Shown here in pieces: positions 1 to 12,100 of a stretch of 64,000 nucleotides of DNA. Each line of letters begins with the position of its first letter. The stretch's first letter is position 1. The stretch comes from Glycine soja (taxonomy: Eukaryota > Streptophyta > Magnoliopsida > Fabales > Fabaceae): assembly GCF_004193775.1 (NCBI RefSeq), contig NC_041019.1:2177501-2241500 (forward strand), read 5' to 3'. The notes beneath the pieces are model-generated. The model did no database searches and was not told where the DNA came from. It saw nothing but the letters and a program-made list of their open reading frames with translations. The position numbers were made by a program, and so were the translations under genes.

Positions 1-2234
1 AAATAAATCATAATTTTTTTATTCAATGGAATCGAAATCAATATCATATTTATTCAACCAACCGAATTAGATAAAAAACAAATCACAAATTTGTTTACAT
101 TGTGAATGACATTAATAATTTTTTAATATGATGAAGTTAATTATTGATGAATTTGCATCCAACAAACGTTGTCGAGCTTAACTTGGTCGATGATTATAGT
201 GAATTATTCTCTTTTTTTTCTACTTTTAGTTTTACATTATATATAAAAGTATTAATCATTCTAATTTTCAGCTATTGATTAAGTTGAATATAGTATTAAT
301 CTTGGAAAATTACTTTTTATCTTTGTATTTGGCTTAGCCCTAGCTCGCAAAAAAGATTAACTATCTTTGCTCCAGCTAAGTTAATATATACAACTTTTCT
401 TTTAAGAAAAATCTTATATATGTAAATTAAGAGAGAACATTTTTTTTCCTTCGCACATTATTATGAAGATAAAAAGACTAAATTAATTTTCTCCATAATT
501 TAGCCTTCTCTCGTCAAAACTAATAATTGTTTCGACCTCATCATGATGCCCCATTGTTACAAATCTTTGCCCACTATTATTCATTGGTCTAGTCAGGCTT
601 TGGGGCTAAGTTGCTTGTGTTAAGGCTAGACTTGGACGTCAAATTGGTTGACTAGTGTATGGAGGATTTGATTTAAAGACAACCCCAATATTACGGGTAG
701 CCCTAGATTCATGGGATCGGGGACACATTTTACTTGACACCCATGAATAAATTTGACAACTTCAACAATTCTGCATGTGTTTAGTTTTTAATAGTAGGAC
801 CAGTTCAATACATCATTAAACAAATGATAAAGAAGTTTAGAGAACAAGCTTCGGTGAATAAGTTAATATTAATGTATTCCTCTTTTATTTATCTCTAATT
901 TGAAGGGGTACCAATTTTACTCTTTGGTGTCATCTTAAAAATTTATGGTAAATGTTCTAACAGTTTTTTTTATACAAAAGAAAAGTCATAAGTAACTTTA
1001 TATAAAAAGCTATATGACCCCCCTTCTAATTTTTAAGGGAATATCAAATTGGCTTTTCAGCTCACCTAGTAAATATTTAATTTTTAATAAATGTATGCCT
1101 TGAGTTTTAATTATATCTCTCAGCTTAAACTTTACAGCATTGTTGTTTTAAAAAAAGAGGAATCAAATTCCTATCAAAGATTCTCTTTCCCACATTGGAA
1201 TACTTTTCGTGTATACTAATACAAAAGAGGGAATGTTAATAATATTTGATTAATAATATTATATTAGATAAGTGAGAGGAATATTGTCATACCTTAAAAT
1301 TATAATTCTCTAATATTTTATTTCCATGTACATAATTTTAAAATTGAACTCAAAATTACATGTTTCAGAGATTAGAATATCTTTAGGTAGAATCACAGCA
1401 TATTAAATTTTAACATAAACTTCTATTATAAAATAATTGCATACGAGTCTTCTTATGCTATTGCCCTGGTTAAGAATCAGTGTAATTAAGCACTTCAAGC
1501 TTTCAGGGACTCATTCGAGCTATTCAAGATCTTCTTCAATGGGACTAGTGCCCATCATAAATCACACACTCTTAGAGAAGACAATTTTTCTGTCGATTTC
1601 TTTAGCCAAACTGGGAACTGAACATGACTCTGATTGGGCTTCTTGGGCTTCTCCCCCTCTTGATTTTTTGCCCTTGTTGTTGGCTAACGCCAATGGCGTC
1701 CATTTTTTGCGTTCTTAGTTCTTTATGTTTTCGGTTTTCCCCCTTGTACCCCAAAAAAAAAAATATTTGGGACGAGATAGATTAAAACACCAGACTTCAT
1801 AAATAAATATGTCAATATTTATTTTTAAGAAATCCTTATAGTCTACATGAAGTCTAGGCTAACATTTTTTTAAAGAAATAAACTATGTCAATACATTTTA
1901 AAATCTAATACGACAATCTATTTAAATAAATACTGATAATATTTTTTTCTAGTACTATTATTATATTAATTTTTATAACATATTTGTTTATCTATTTAAA
2001 TATCAAGTATGTAAATTTACACAAAGAATCAAGCCTATAAACTTATTTATTGTCAAATTTATACCCCCAGGAATGAAAAAAAAATATGAGTACAATCTTC
2101 TAGATCAATGAAATTAGGCTTTATAAGAGTACAATAGCAACCTGCAAAAGGAGCTGGGCTGTTCTTTGGGCCCGTCCAATCCAAAATCCACAAAGAGGGG
2201 TTTGAACTGCTAAAGGAGCTGGGCTGTTCTTTGG
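1..2234. other. AT-rich intergenic DNA, no gene recognised
   Basis: There are no exon-like open frames with splice sites. A 93-codon frame at 1437-1718 is followed within about 35 bases by an A-run near 1750, which could be the 3' end of an old retroelement, but I do not recognise its protein. A perfect 23-bp direct repeat occurs at 2147-2169 and 2212-2234, just left of the MITE. Confidence 0.5.
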
Positions 2235-2243
2235 AAGAAAGAA

Positions 2244-2513
2244 GAGTGCTGCTAGGTGCACCCAGCATTATTGCTGTTGCACCTAGCACTAACCACAAAA
2301 AGACAAAAATACCCCTTACGGATCAAGTTGATCTGTAAGTTAATTTTTAAGACTTACGGATCAACTTGATCCGTAAATCTTTTACAGATCAACTTGATCC
2401 GTAAGTCTTAAAAATTAACTTACGGATCAATATCAATGTGATCCGTAAGGAAAGAAAATAACAAAGACAATTTTACCATTTTTAAAGAATGCTGGGTGCA
2501 CTTAACAACATTC
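2244..2513. mobile_element. Mutator-like MITE with 9-bp target-site duplication
   Basis: This is a 270-bp non-coding element. Its ends are imperfect inverted repeats: the left end begins GAGTGCTGCTAGGTGCACCC and the right end, read on the other strand, begins GAATGTTGTTAAGTGCACCC. It is flanked by a perfect 9-bp direct duplication AAGAAAGAA at 2235-2243 and 2514-2522. Nine bases is the target-site length of the Mutator superfamily. The interior (about 2316-2450) is a long inverted repeat built from several copies of a short unit around GGATCAACTTGATCC, so a transcript would fold into a hairpin. It carries no transposase and must have been moved by one supplied elsewhere. The right duplication ends 11 bases before the NUP88 ATG at 2534. 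Confidence 0.88.
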
Positions 2514-2533
2514 AAGAAAGAATCACACAAACG

Positions 2534-5500
2534 ATGAGAATCACGTTGGAGCCGAGCCCAAGCCGCTCCCAAACTCCCAAAGAAGAACTCCAGTGGGTCC
2601 CACTTCCCAAACACCCTCTCTTCACCGCTCACGGCGGTGCCACCACCGCCGCCGATTCCCGGAACCTCCTTGCCTGGGACGGAGCCTCGCGCCTCTACTT
2701 ATGGGACTCAAACAACCGCTGCCTCCACCGCCTCTCTCTCCGTCTCGGCGACCCCGATCCCTCTTCCGTCCTCGCCGCTTCTCCCTCTAAGGTCCTTCTC
2801 TCTCTCTCTCTCTGCTTTTAGGTTTTGGTGGAAATGGAATCCAAATTTAATTGGCGGTGAATTTGAAACAGGTGTTGCAAGCGGACGCGGTGCTTGATTT
2901 CGATGTCCGCAAAATCTCAATCAACAGGAACAGAACAGCGATACTCCTTTTCGGTTCCGAGACACTCTCTGTTATGTACCTCTACGGACGCACCTCTAAG
3001 AAGGACGTGAACTTGATTTGCAGGTACAATTCCAAGTGGAACTCGCTAATGTGCTTCTTCTCTGCTACTACTTCACCTTAACCATTTCTTCAATATTTAT
3101 TATTTGTTTATTAAAAATTTAAAATAAATAGTGTTCAAGTTATCTTTATCGGATCTTCTAGTTTAATTTCGAGGTGCATTGCATAGGAAGCTGGAGATGG
3201 TTACGGACACCTATGTGCTGCTAGATACTTCAAGAGAAGAAGAGAGAGAGAAATGAAGAGTGTCAATTTGGTGTATACATACACTATACATTTCAATACT
3301 ATAAATTATAATTAGTGTAATTATTTTGATTGCTGGAGTTATGAGCTTTACCATCATAGAGTTTTTTTTAACCCCCTTTTTTTTTATATCTTGTTGTAGG
3401 ACTATTACTGTTGGTTCTCAGATGTATTCCACCGGTGGCAATGATATTCGTGTGCTACAAGCATTATGGCACCCTTACAGTGATACTCATTTGGGAATCC
3501 TTTCTTCTGACTCCGTTTTCCGGTAAGCTTTTTTTTTTTATAATTTTTTTTAATTTATGTATATATTGGTGCTGGATATTGTCTAGTATGGTGGCTATGG
3601 TGTGAATGATGGTTGTTCATTGGGCCATCTTGGTTTATGCTAGACTGGAAAGATATTCTTGCTGGAATGGCTTCAGAAGCAATGCTGAAATTTAAAACTT
3701 GAGAGATTACACTTTTACAAGGGAGTAAATATCAGTTTAATATTGTAATAGGTGACAAAATTTTCATAGCAAATTGCCTACCCTATTATTTGAAGTCTTT
3801 TTAATGTTATCTACATTACTGTGAGTGGATAACAAGCCTAGCTAATAGCCGAATATGTGCTCCCTTTATTTATCTCCATGAAGAAAATGAAAATTCCATC
3901 CAACCATTAGTTTTTATGTTTGACTGCTATTTTTTTTATCCTTATATATAATAGTTAAATTTTATAATAACATTTTTTTTTTATTTCATTTTCTTGGATT
4001 TTGATTGAACTATTTTCACATGCATAAAATGTTCTGTAACCATATAATAGTTGTTTGGACCTCACCATTTCATACATTTGCCTTTTGTTTTATTTTGTCT
4101 AATATCTGTTCTTTCTTGGTTGGATAAGACATTATTTAACATTTTAACTGTGAGTTATGTTGTCATGTTGCCCTCTAATTGCAAACTCATCTTTGTAGAC
4201 TTTTCAACTTTGCCGTGGATCCTTTGCAACCTGAGCAAGAATATTATTTACAGCCTGTTGAGCCTGGTAGATCTAGAAATGCCTCATCATTGTGTCCAGT
4301 TGATTTTTCTTTTGGGGGAGACCACTTATGGGACCTGTTCAGTGTAAGTTTTGCTGTTTTTTTTGTTTAACTGTTTTTGGATATTCTTATTTGTCCATTT
4401 TTCAATCTCTACTGACATTACTTATTAGTTTTAAACATTTTATTTATTGTGCTATTCAACAGGTTTTTATTTTGTTTATGGGGCTTTCTATGTACTTTGC
4501 CCAGTTGTTCCATTTGGAGGGTATTTTAATGCTCTCATTTTTTTGTCTCCCTTTACTGCTGAAATATCACCAATATGTCCTCAATTATATTTGATGAAGA
4601 TTTCTTTACTACATTGATGTCTTGGCCATTTGTAATGATCGTTGGTTTCATGCCAGATGCAGTTATTTTCTTTAAAGTGTTTGTATCCTACTCATAGATA
4701 TTTCTAAATTCGTGACTGTTTTCTCTGCTTATCCACAGTCTCTTCAAATGTGAGTCTTTGGTAGAAATATTCAATGATGCTCACACATTTGGAATAATAT
4801 CAATCAACTCTGTTGCGGCAAGTAATTCAAAGTTGGCCATCTCCTGGTTAGAAGCAGCTTTTCCCGAGTTACAGAACCAAGAAACTGAAGGAGACGGCCT
4901 GTCTTTGCTAAAGCTCATGCTTATGCTTTATTTGATGCACCTCTTGTCTTGCAGGTATACATATATTTTAAACTGGACTTTTGTCAGCTGTATTATCAAT
5001 AGATGGAAAAGTGTCTTTAACAGATTGTTCCATCAGTTGCAGTGTTGCATATTATGACTCTACTTTATGTTTTTTATTTTCTAGGGACCTCTGCGAAGAG
5101 TAGGTCAGGGTGGGAATGAAGATTCAGTTGGTCGTAGTGCAGAATGTGAAGGTCGTGCAGTTAGTTTTCTCTACAATTTAGTCAGCAAAGACTCTATTTT
5201 GGTGACTGCCTGGAGTGGGGGGAAATTACAGATTGATGCTCTAGCCGATGAGATCCAACCTGTCTGGAGTGTTGGTAGTCCACCTCGTCTTCGTGTTGAT
5301 TCCCATGACCAAATTCTTGGCCTTGCTATGATTTGTGAGTCAATTGCCAGCAGCAGTTTGTGGAAGCTTGATCATAATGCCTGGTTGGGTAATTCACCCC
5401 CTTTGCTGAGACTGGCTATTGTTGATTTGGCTCTGCCACAAAGAGCAGAAAGTGGTTATATTATTTCATTGTTCATTGATACACTTATGCCAGAAAGAAT

Positions 5501-7496
5501 ATATTCCCTTCATGACGGAAGGATTGACTCAATAGTTTTACATTTTCTTCCATTTACAAGTCAGACAAATGGCAAGGATGATACAATGAAAACACCATCT
5601 GTGCACCCTGTTCTAAATACTTGCCAGAGTGGATTCACCTCAGAACTGTCACTTTGTGGCTTTGTGTCATTATCAGATTCATTTGGATATTCATGGATTG
5701 TAGCTATTACTCTTTCTCTAGAGTGTGTTGTGCTTGAGATGAAAAGCTGGAACCTCTTGCTTCCAGTAAGCATTGATATGGAGAAGAAAACCATTTCATC
5801 AGAGGGGGAACCAAAAGAGAGAGATATGCCAACAATAATTAGCAAGGAACTACTTAGAGGGACCAGGGAGGTACTTGTTCCTCAGGCCTCTCCAAGTTTA
5901 CAATCTGTTGCAGCTGATTCAATTGAAGGTCGATCAACATTGCATCAGTATTTCAAGCTGTTTCATGAAACCTATGTGGAGTATGCACATAAGGTAGGAC
6001 TATCATAATGTCACAGCCTTTTATTGTTGGTTGATCTTTGAGTCCTTATTCTGACCTTGTATATTTATCATATTTGCTACCTGTTATTTTCTCTTTCAAT
6101 TGTATTCTCTAACAAGTTTTGACCTAAACCGAAGTAATAATCTTAGGCCAAGAGTTATTAATATTTCTACAGAAGGCTGATTGTAGCTTAATTGTTTAAA
6201 TAATTGACTATAAATTCTTTCAAATGAAGGTAAAAAGTTTATTGATGATCACTTATACAATTTATTTGCACAGGAAGATCTCGGTAGAATATGTTAGAAA
6301 TTGTATATTATTACGTGAATTGAGGTAGTTCATTATAATTTAATTCATTAGTTCTATATTCTATGTGGCATGTACTCTAAAGGGATTATACAAATAATTT
6401 GAATACAGCTATGCTTTTTGATAATAACTGTTGGCTCTCTTCCATTACATTTTCTGTCATAATAGGTGTACCTGGAGCTCAAGCATCACGCACCTCAGTT
6501 GAAGAAAATCATTAATGACCAACATTCTCGATTAGGTGATGCACAAAAGAAACTTTTGAAAATTGAGGAGCAAGAGGCTATATTACCGAAAAGGATAGAT
6601 CGTGCAATTCAAACTCAATTCTTTGGAAGAGCGCTTGCAACATTTAAGGAACTTACCTTATGCTCACAAAAAACCACTGTCCAGAGCAGAGCGGCAGTTT
6701 AAATCTGAGCTTGGTAATGGATGTTCGATCCCGTACTTTTGCTTTTTAATGAAATTTTGAGTACCTTTTTTTCTCAAAGTTTCACATTTAGGCCCTAATT
6801 GGATAAACTTCTCCATAAACGCATATAGAAGAAAATAAGAAGATCAAATGAATTGAGTTCTTCCCATAATTTAAAATCAACTTATGTACCTTAGTTTCTG
6901 AGAAAGTTAGATGAGAGTTATGTAAGTCAACTGCACAGGTTGATTTTAGCTTATAAGAGAAGCTCAATTCATTTTACTTTCTTATTTTCTTCTCTTGCAA
7001 GTGCTTATGGAGAAGTTTATATATAAACAAGACTTTAATGGTTTGCAATAATAGTATGCTTTTCACATGATCTCTACCTGAATCTAGTTATGTTCAGTCT
7101 CTAGCTCTCTCTTTTCCTGTACCTGATACACCATTCCCCATTCTGCTTCATCTATTGCCATTTCTATCTACTGAGAATTTCTTTCAAAAGCACTTAATCA
7201 CACCTTTTTTTCCAGACCATTTTAAGGAAGTTGAGTTGGATGCTTTGCATTCTTCTGTTGATGCGCTAAGTGCAAGGCTGAGAAGGCACTTGCAAGCTTC
7301 AAAAGCTAATCACCAACAACAGAAAACACCAGGGAAGAAAAGTTGTGCAGGAGATGATCAGATGTCCATGCTCAAATCATCGCTTGAAAAACTTTCACTT
7401 GTAAATACTGAAAATTCAAAGAAAGTTAAACTTGTGGAGTCTACATTGAGAAACAAAGAAAGAAGCAGCAGAGAATCAAGCCTGCCTATTCTCTAA
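2534..7496 (+). pseudogene. NUP88: Nucleoporin NUP88/MOS7, decayed copy
   Basis: Nup88 is a nuclear pore component; Arabidopsis MOS7 limits nuclear export and is needed for immunity. Nine exons are readable: 2534-2791, 2872-3023, 3400-3522, 4199-4343, 4463-4520, 4739-4953, 5085-5993, 6466-6713 and 7216-7496. All splice borders are GT/AG and all nine match the plant family in content, for example SHRLSLRLG-like residues early (HRLSLRLGDPDPSSVLA), SDTHLGILSSD, EQEYYLQP and the coiled-coil C-terminus. Three deletions break the frame: about 4 bp in exon 5 (near 4476), 1 bp in exon 6 (near 4911) and 2 bp in exon 8 (near 6622). The first shift leads to a TAG at 4762-4764, leaving about 253 of roughly 800 residues. 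Identity is firm; calling it a pseudogene assumes the bases are correct. The intact splice sites suggest recent decay. Confidence 0.85.
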
Positions 7497-9173
7497 AAGC
7501 ATCCTATGCTATATTTTATTTCTGTAGCAGGACTGGTGTGGTTTGAACTATGATCCTACTTTTTGCACTCCCACTAGTTTAGTCACTTCAATTGTCTCGC
7601 CAAAATTAGGGAATTTCATACAAAGAAGTCGGGAGTACAGTTAACATATTTACATTATAAAAAATTTCCTGTAAAGGTCAACAGGAAGAAGGTTGCAAAC
7701 TTAGTTGTACACTAATACCTCCTAACTCCCTTTTCATATATGTCAGTTTCAGAGAAGAAATGCTAAGAAAGAATAAACCTTGGTATTTTCATTCTGTTTA
7801 GAATGGAACATGCACCAGAGATAGGGTTTTCAATTGCCTTGTCGGAAGCTACAATTGCCCGAAACCATGTACTTGATAAGTTTAGTGTATGAGCTGCAAA
7901 CGGGTCCATAACATACCGAGGTGAACAATCTCTTTCAACTTAAGAGTGTGAAAAAATGAGAAAAGAAAACTTTAAATATCTTGCACAATCAAAGTAAGAG
8001 TTATCGTATTGCTTATCAAAACCATTATCTTTAGCTGTAACTGCTGATTGATCTGTCTGTTCTAACTGAAACTTTCTACTGTGTTTGGGAAATAGTAAGA
8101 CGTGATTAACCACGTACAATGAGAAGCAGCTGGAATAATTTTCCACCTATTTTACTGGTTAGACGTGAAAAGAGTGTAGAATTATGTTCCAAAATTTGAT
8201 CCAAGCACGCATCAACTAATAGCATGTATGAAAATTAAGATAATAATGTTTTTTTAATATAAAAAAGTCGTTTCAGTTTAAAAAATATTTCTTCGAAATA
8301 AGATGAATTAAACTCACGTGAAGAGTAAAACGCACTGGCAATTAAAACTACAATAGATAGCATTTAGGGTTTATTATTTGGATTTAGTCATGGATTAAAG
8401 TGATTTATTTTTATAAAATATAGAGGGAATTGTAGGTTAATTTATAAGTTTATAATAATGATAAAAAAAATACACAACGTTTGTTCAATTTCAATTGTTT
8501 TGCTTTGTTTTGATTCCTAAAGGAACACATAATTGGAAACATCGTGCTTGCTGCTTATATTCGCTTGGTCTTCAAAGACGTGCAGGTCCAATACCATTCC
8601 ATTGCGTTGCAATACATAATTCAAAGCAGGCCAATCGACGAAATTTGTTTTTCAATTATTTGTTTTGTGCTATACACAAGAAGGCTTTTTTATAGGGTAT
8701 AGTACGAGAAGGCTCTTATAATGATGTTTTATTATTGTACGTGAAAGAAATTGAAAAAATGAAAGGTATTCGTAATCTTTATAGAATGTGTTTTCATGTT
8801 TTTCTAGTTCTCTTCCACGCATTGGATGAGTGGTCTTCACATTTTTTAAATTCGATGCCTTCGGTGTCCAAAAACCAATTCAGGTTATAACTAAACCAAG
8901 TTGAATCGAATGATCTGTGTCTTTATTTTATCCAACAAGTAACTTATAATTGGATGCCTTCAGTGTTAAAATTATTGCCAACTTTTCTGGCTGTTGAGCA
9001 TTGCAGAGGCAATTGATGATTGATATATGAACTGGGAGATATGAATTTTATCATTTATTTACATATGATGAACATTAACTTATTAAACTGATCTACACTC
9101 ATCTTCCTTTTGGCCCTTCTCTATCTGTTGGGCTCTTAATTTTCATATTGCTATACATGGTCTGCACTCCTCT
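7497..9173. other. Convergent intergenic region between NUP88 and CYP90A
   Basis: This holds the 3' flanks of two genes that point toward each other. It is AT-rich, and I see no further exons, RNA gene or repeat with clear borders. The short open frames at 7940-8146 and 8495-8695 match nothing I know. Confidence 0.5.
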
Positions 9174-12100
9174 CTAGTCTCTACGCTGCACAATAATTGG
9201 ATACCTCTTCTGCGTCCTAGTAGTTGGGAAAAACACCAACTTATCTTCCTCAGCAGGAACCCAACTGCCATGAATTGAAAGCACAACGCCAGTGACAGAT
9301 TAAACACTAACACATGCACCTTAACATGCATAACTGTACAAAATGTTTGTACCTGAAGCGGGTAACAATGCGGTGAAGGAAGACGGAAAGTACAACTCTG
9401 GCTAGCTTATAGCCAGGGCACAACCGTGGCCCTCCTCCAAATGGTGTATAAACATTACCAGGGTTTGTTGCTTCTGATGAGTTACTCTGATCAATTTTGA
9501 CCACAAGTAAGTAATTGAAGAATAAAAATTAATGTGTGACTGAACTTAGATTAGTAATAAAGACTGAATTGAAGTACCTGCCATCTCCAGGGATTGAAGG
9601 ACCGGGCATCTTTGTAATGTTCAGGATTCAGATGTACAGCACGAAATGATGCAAAGACTTTCCATCCCTTAGGAATAGTGTAACCTATTACAAGTGAAGT
9701 GAAGCATTCATACTTTGTTGAAATTGAAATGTGCATTGTCTAACTATATTTTACAACTTTTTTGGTGGTTACCTTTTATGTCAATGTCTGTCCTTGCTCT
9801 CCTAAAAATCCCACCAATTATGTTTGCCACTCTCAAGGTCTCATTCACAACCTGTATTGCACAAATGATTAAAAAACAAGTAAAGGATAAGATTACAAAG
9901 TAACAAACACCGACAAATTAATAGTAATTGTTACTTTATATCCTTACTGTTATTTTAACTAAACATTGAGGATTGAGTTACATGTGATTACTTACACATT
10001 GAGTAAACGCCATTGACTTGTAATCGGTCCATTCCAGTGGTGTCCCTGGGTCACTTCTTGCTCTGATTTGGTCATGCTCTTCCTGCCAAATAACACAATC
10101 AAAGTCTCAAATAATACTCCAGTTTGATCATGAGTGCCATTGACACTAAATAGTCTTATTTACTAACATCCAATGACAAACTGAACTATTATGTTCACAA
10201 CCAATCTCCATGCCATAATTGAGTGTTCTTAACTCTTTCTTGTAAGTTAAAAATCTTGGTTATATGTCACTTAAAGATAGGTCGAGATCATGAACACATG
10301 GTGGACCGATACTATGAAATAATTTCTCCTAATTAAACATGCTGATACCAGATTCAAGCTACATTTTTTTATTACAAATAGCAGAAGGATTCAAAATTAT
10401 TCTCACCGGGCATGCTACTAATACTGCTAGCACGTGGGGGTTGAGGCTAGTATGACATGGTCACGTTTTACTTAATTACGATAGTGTGATCATAAACAGT
10501 CATTGAAATCAAAGCCACACGACTTCCCATGCATGGAGATAACTCCGCGGCAAAACAATTTCTGCACAACACAAAAAGTACTTTCTGCAGAGTGCAGATG
10601 ATGCAGATGCAGAGCAGACGCACGGTGGCAAGGGTCTTGTCGTCTTTCAACACCACATACGGACGATCAGGTCAAAAGACCAATACCAAACGTGAGCTTT
10701 GAATGTAATAATTTTACCTCTTGGTTCCACCCATGTCTCCTATGACTTTTTCCTTGTCTTCTTTTCTACTACGTTTTCACACCATCATTTTTTTTTCTCT
10801 GTTAAATGCAATCCTGGCTGTAGAAATAATGTTACTACTAAAACTTTATTTTTCTAATAAAACTAATCAAAGTCTTTCATTTATTTGAAAGCACTTGCGA
10901 TGGGATTTTGTTGGCATGTCAAGTATTGTGTGATATCCATGGTGTCATAAAATGACAAAAAAAACTTGGACACGGCCGGTGGGCAAGAATAGTTGATTGG
11001 TGAAAGAATTATTCATGAAATAGTGAGCTTCACGTCTTTTCTTTTCTATTTTAATTTAAATATTTTTCTTTATTTTTTTTCTCTTTCACACAGTCAAACT
11101 CATCCTTTAGAGACAGGCTTTAACTACAAGATTTGAATTGAACAGTATTCAACGTGCACAAAACAACAAACCAGACATCAAATACTTTCCTGTGTGACTG
11201 TGTCCCAGGGAAAACAAGAAAAGGAATACCGCATTAATACTTCATAGTCATACTTTTTCCAAATTTAGACTATTAGAGTTAACCAATTTTTCATAAACAA
11301 CTTAACAAAATTTGGTTACCTTAATGATTGTCCTAAATAAAGTCAACAGTCATAATAAATAAAAAATTTTCTGTTAAAAATCATGATAAAATTTTATATT
11401 TTTAATTAAAAAAAACTTTTCAAAATTTTTTTATATGTTTTGAAATAGTAGTTTTAATTTATAATTTTATAATGAAAAGTCAATCCCCGTTGGGGTGGAG
11501 ACAGTGAGTAGAGAGGATCAGATAACGAAAATGAGGTTTCAAAGGAAGCACACCACACGGTGGCCGGAGTGGTGGTGGTCATGGACATAGACAGGGTGCA
11601 TGATGGGTTCCTTGCAGCCACATCAAAATACGGTCCAGTAAGCCCCAATTAAATCATTTCTTCCAAATTTCACAATTATAATAATAAAGACAAAATATTC
11701 TTAGAAATTAAGAAAAGTAAATAAGATGCACGGTGTAGTGCTAGATAGGTTTTTGTGAGGTAGGCCACTAATTTTGTGAATCGAGATCTACGTAAACAAA
11801 CTTTAATAAGTCACATACATAAAGATAGTAAACGAATATTCTCATGATCAGATAAATAAACAAACCCTTAATTGTTGATTTAATTTTTAAACTTATTCTT
11901 TTTTATATCCGTATATTTTTTAGTCTTTAAAGTTTATTAAGTGGAATTTTTAGTCTCAGACATTTACAATTTAATTCCCAAATTAATTTTTTTAATTTTA
12001 TAAATTAAAAAAGTTTAATGATAAGACATCTTGAAAATTAAATTATATATTTCAGAAATTAAAAAATTCACTTATTAGTTATAAAAACTAGAAGAGATCA

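Noticed and set aside
4463..4953. That the NUP88 frameshifts are removed by alternative splicing
   Set aside because: The shifts fall inside conserved blocks and switch frame in mid-sequence; no alternative GT/AG pair seen would rejoin the two frames without losing conserved residues.
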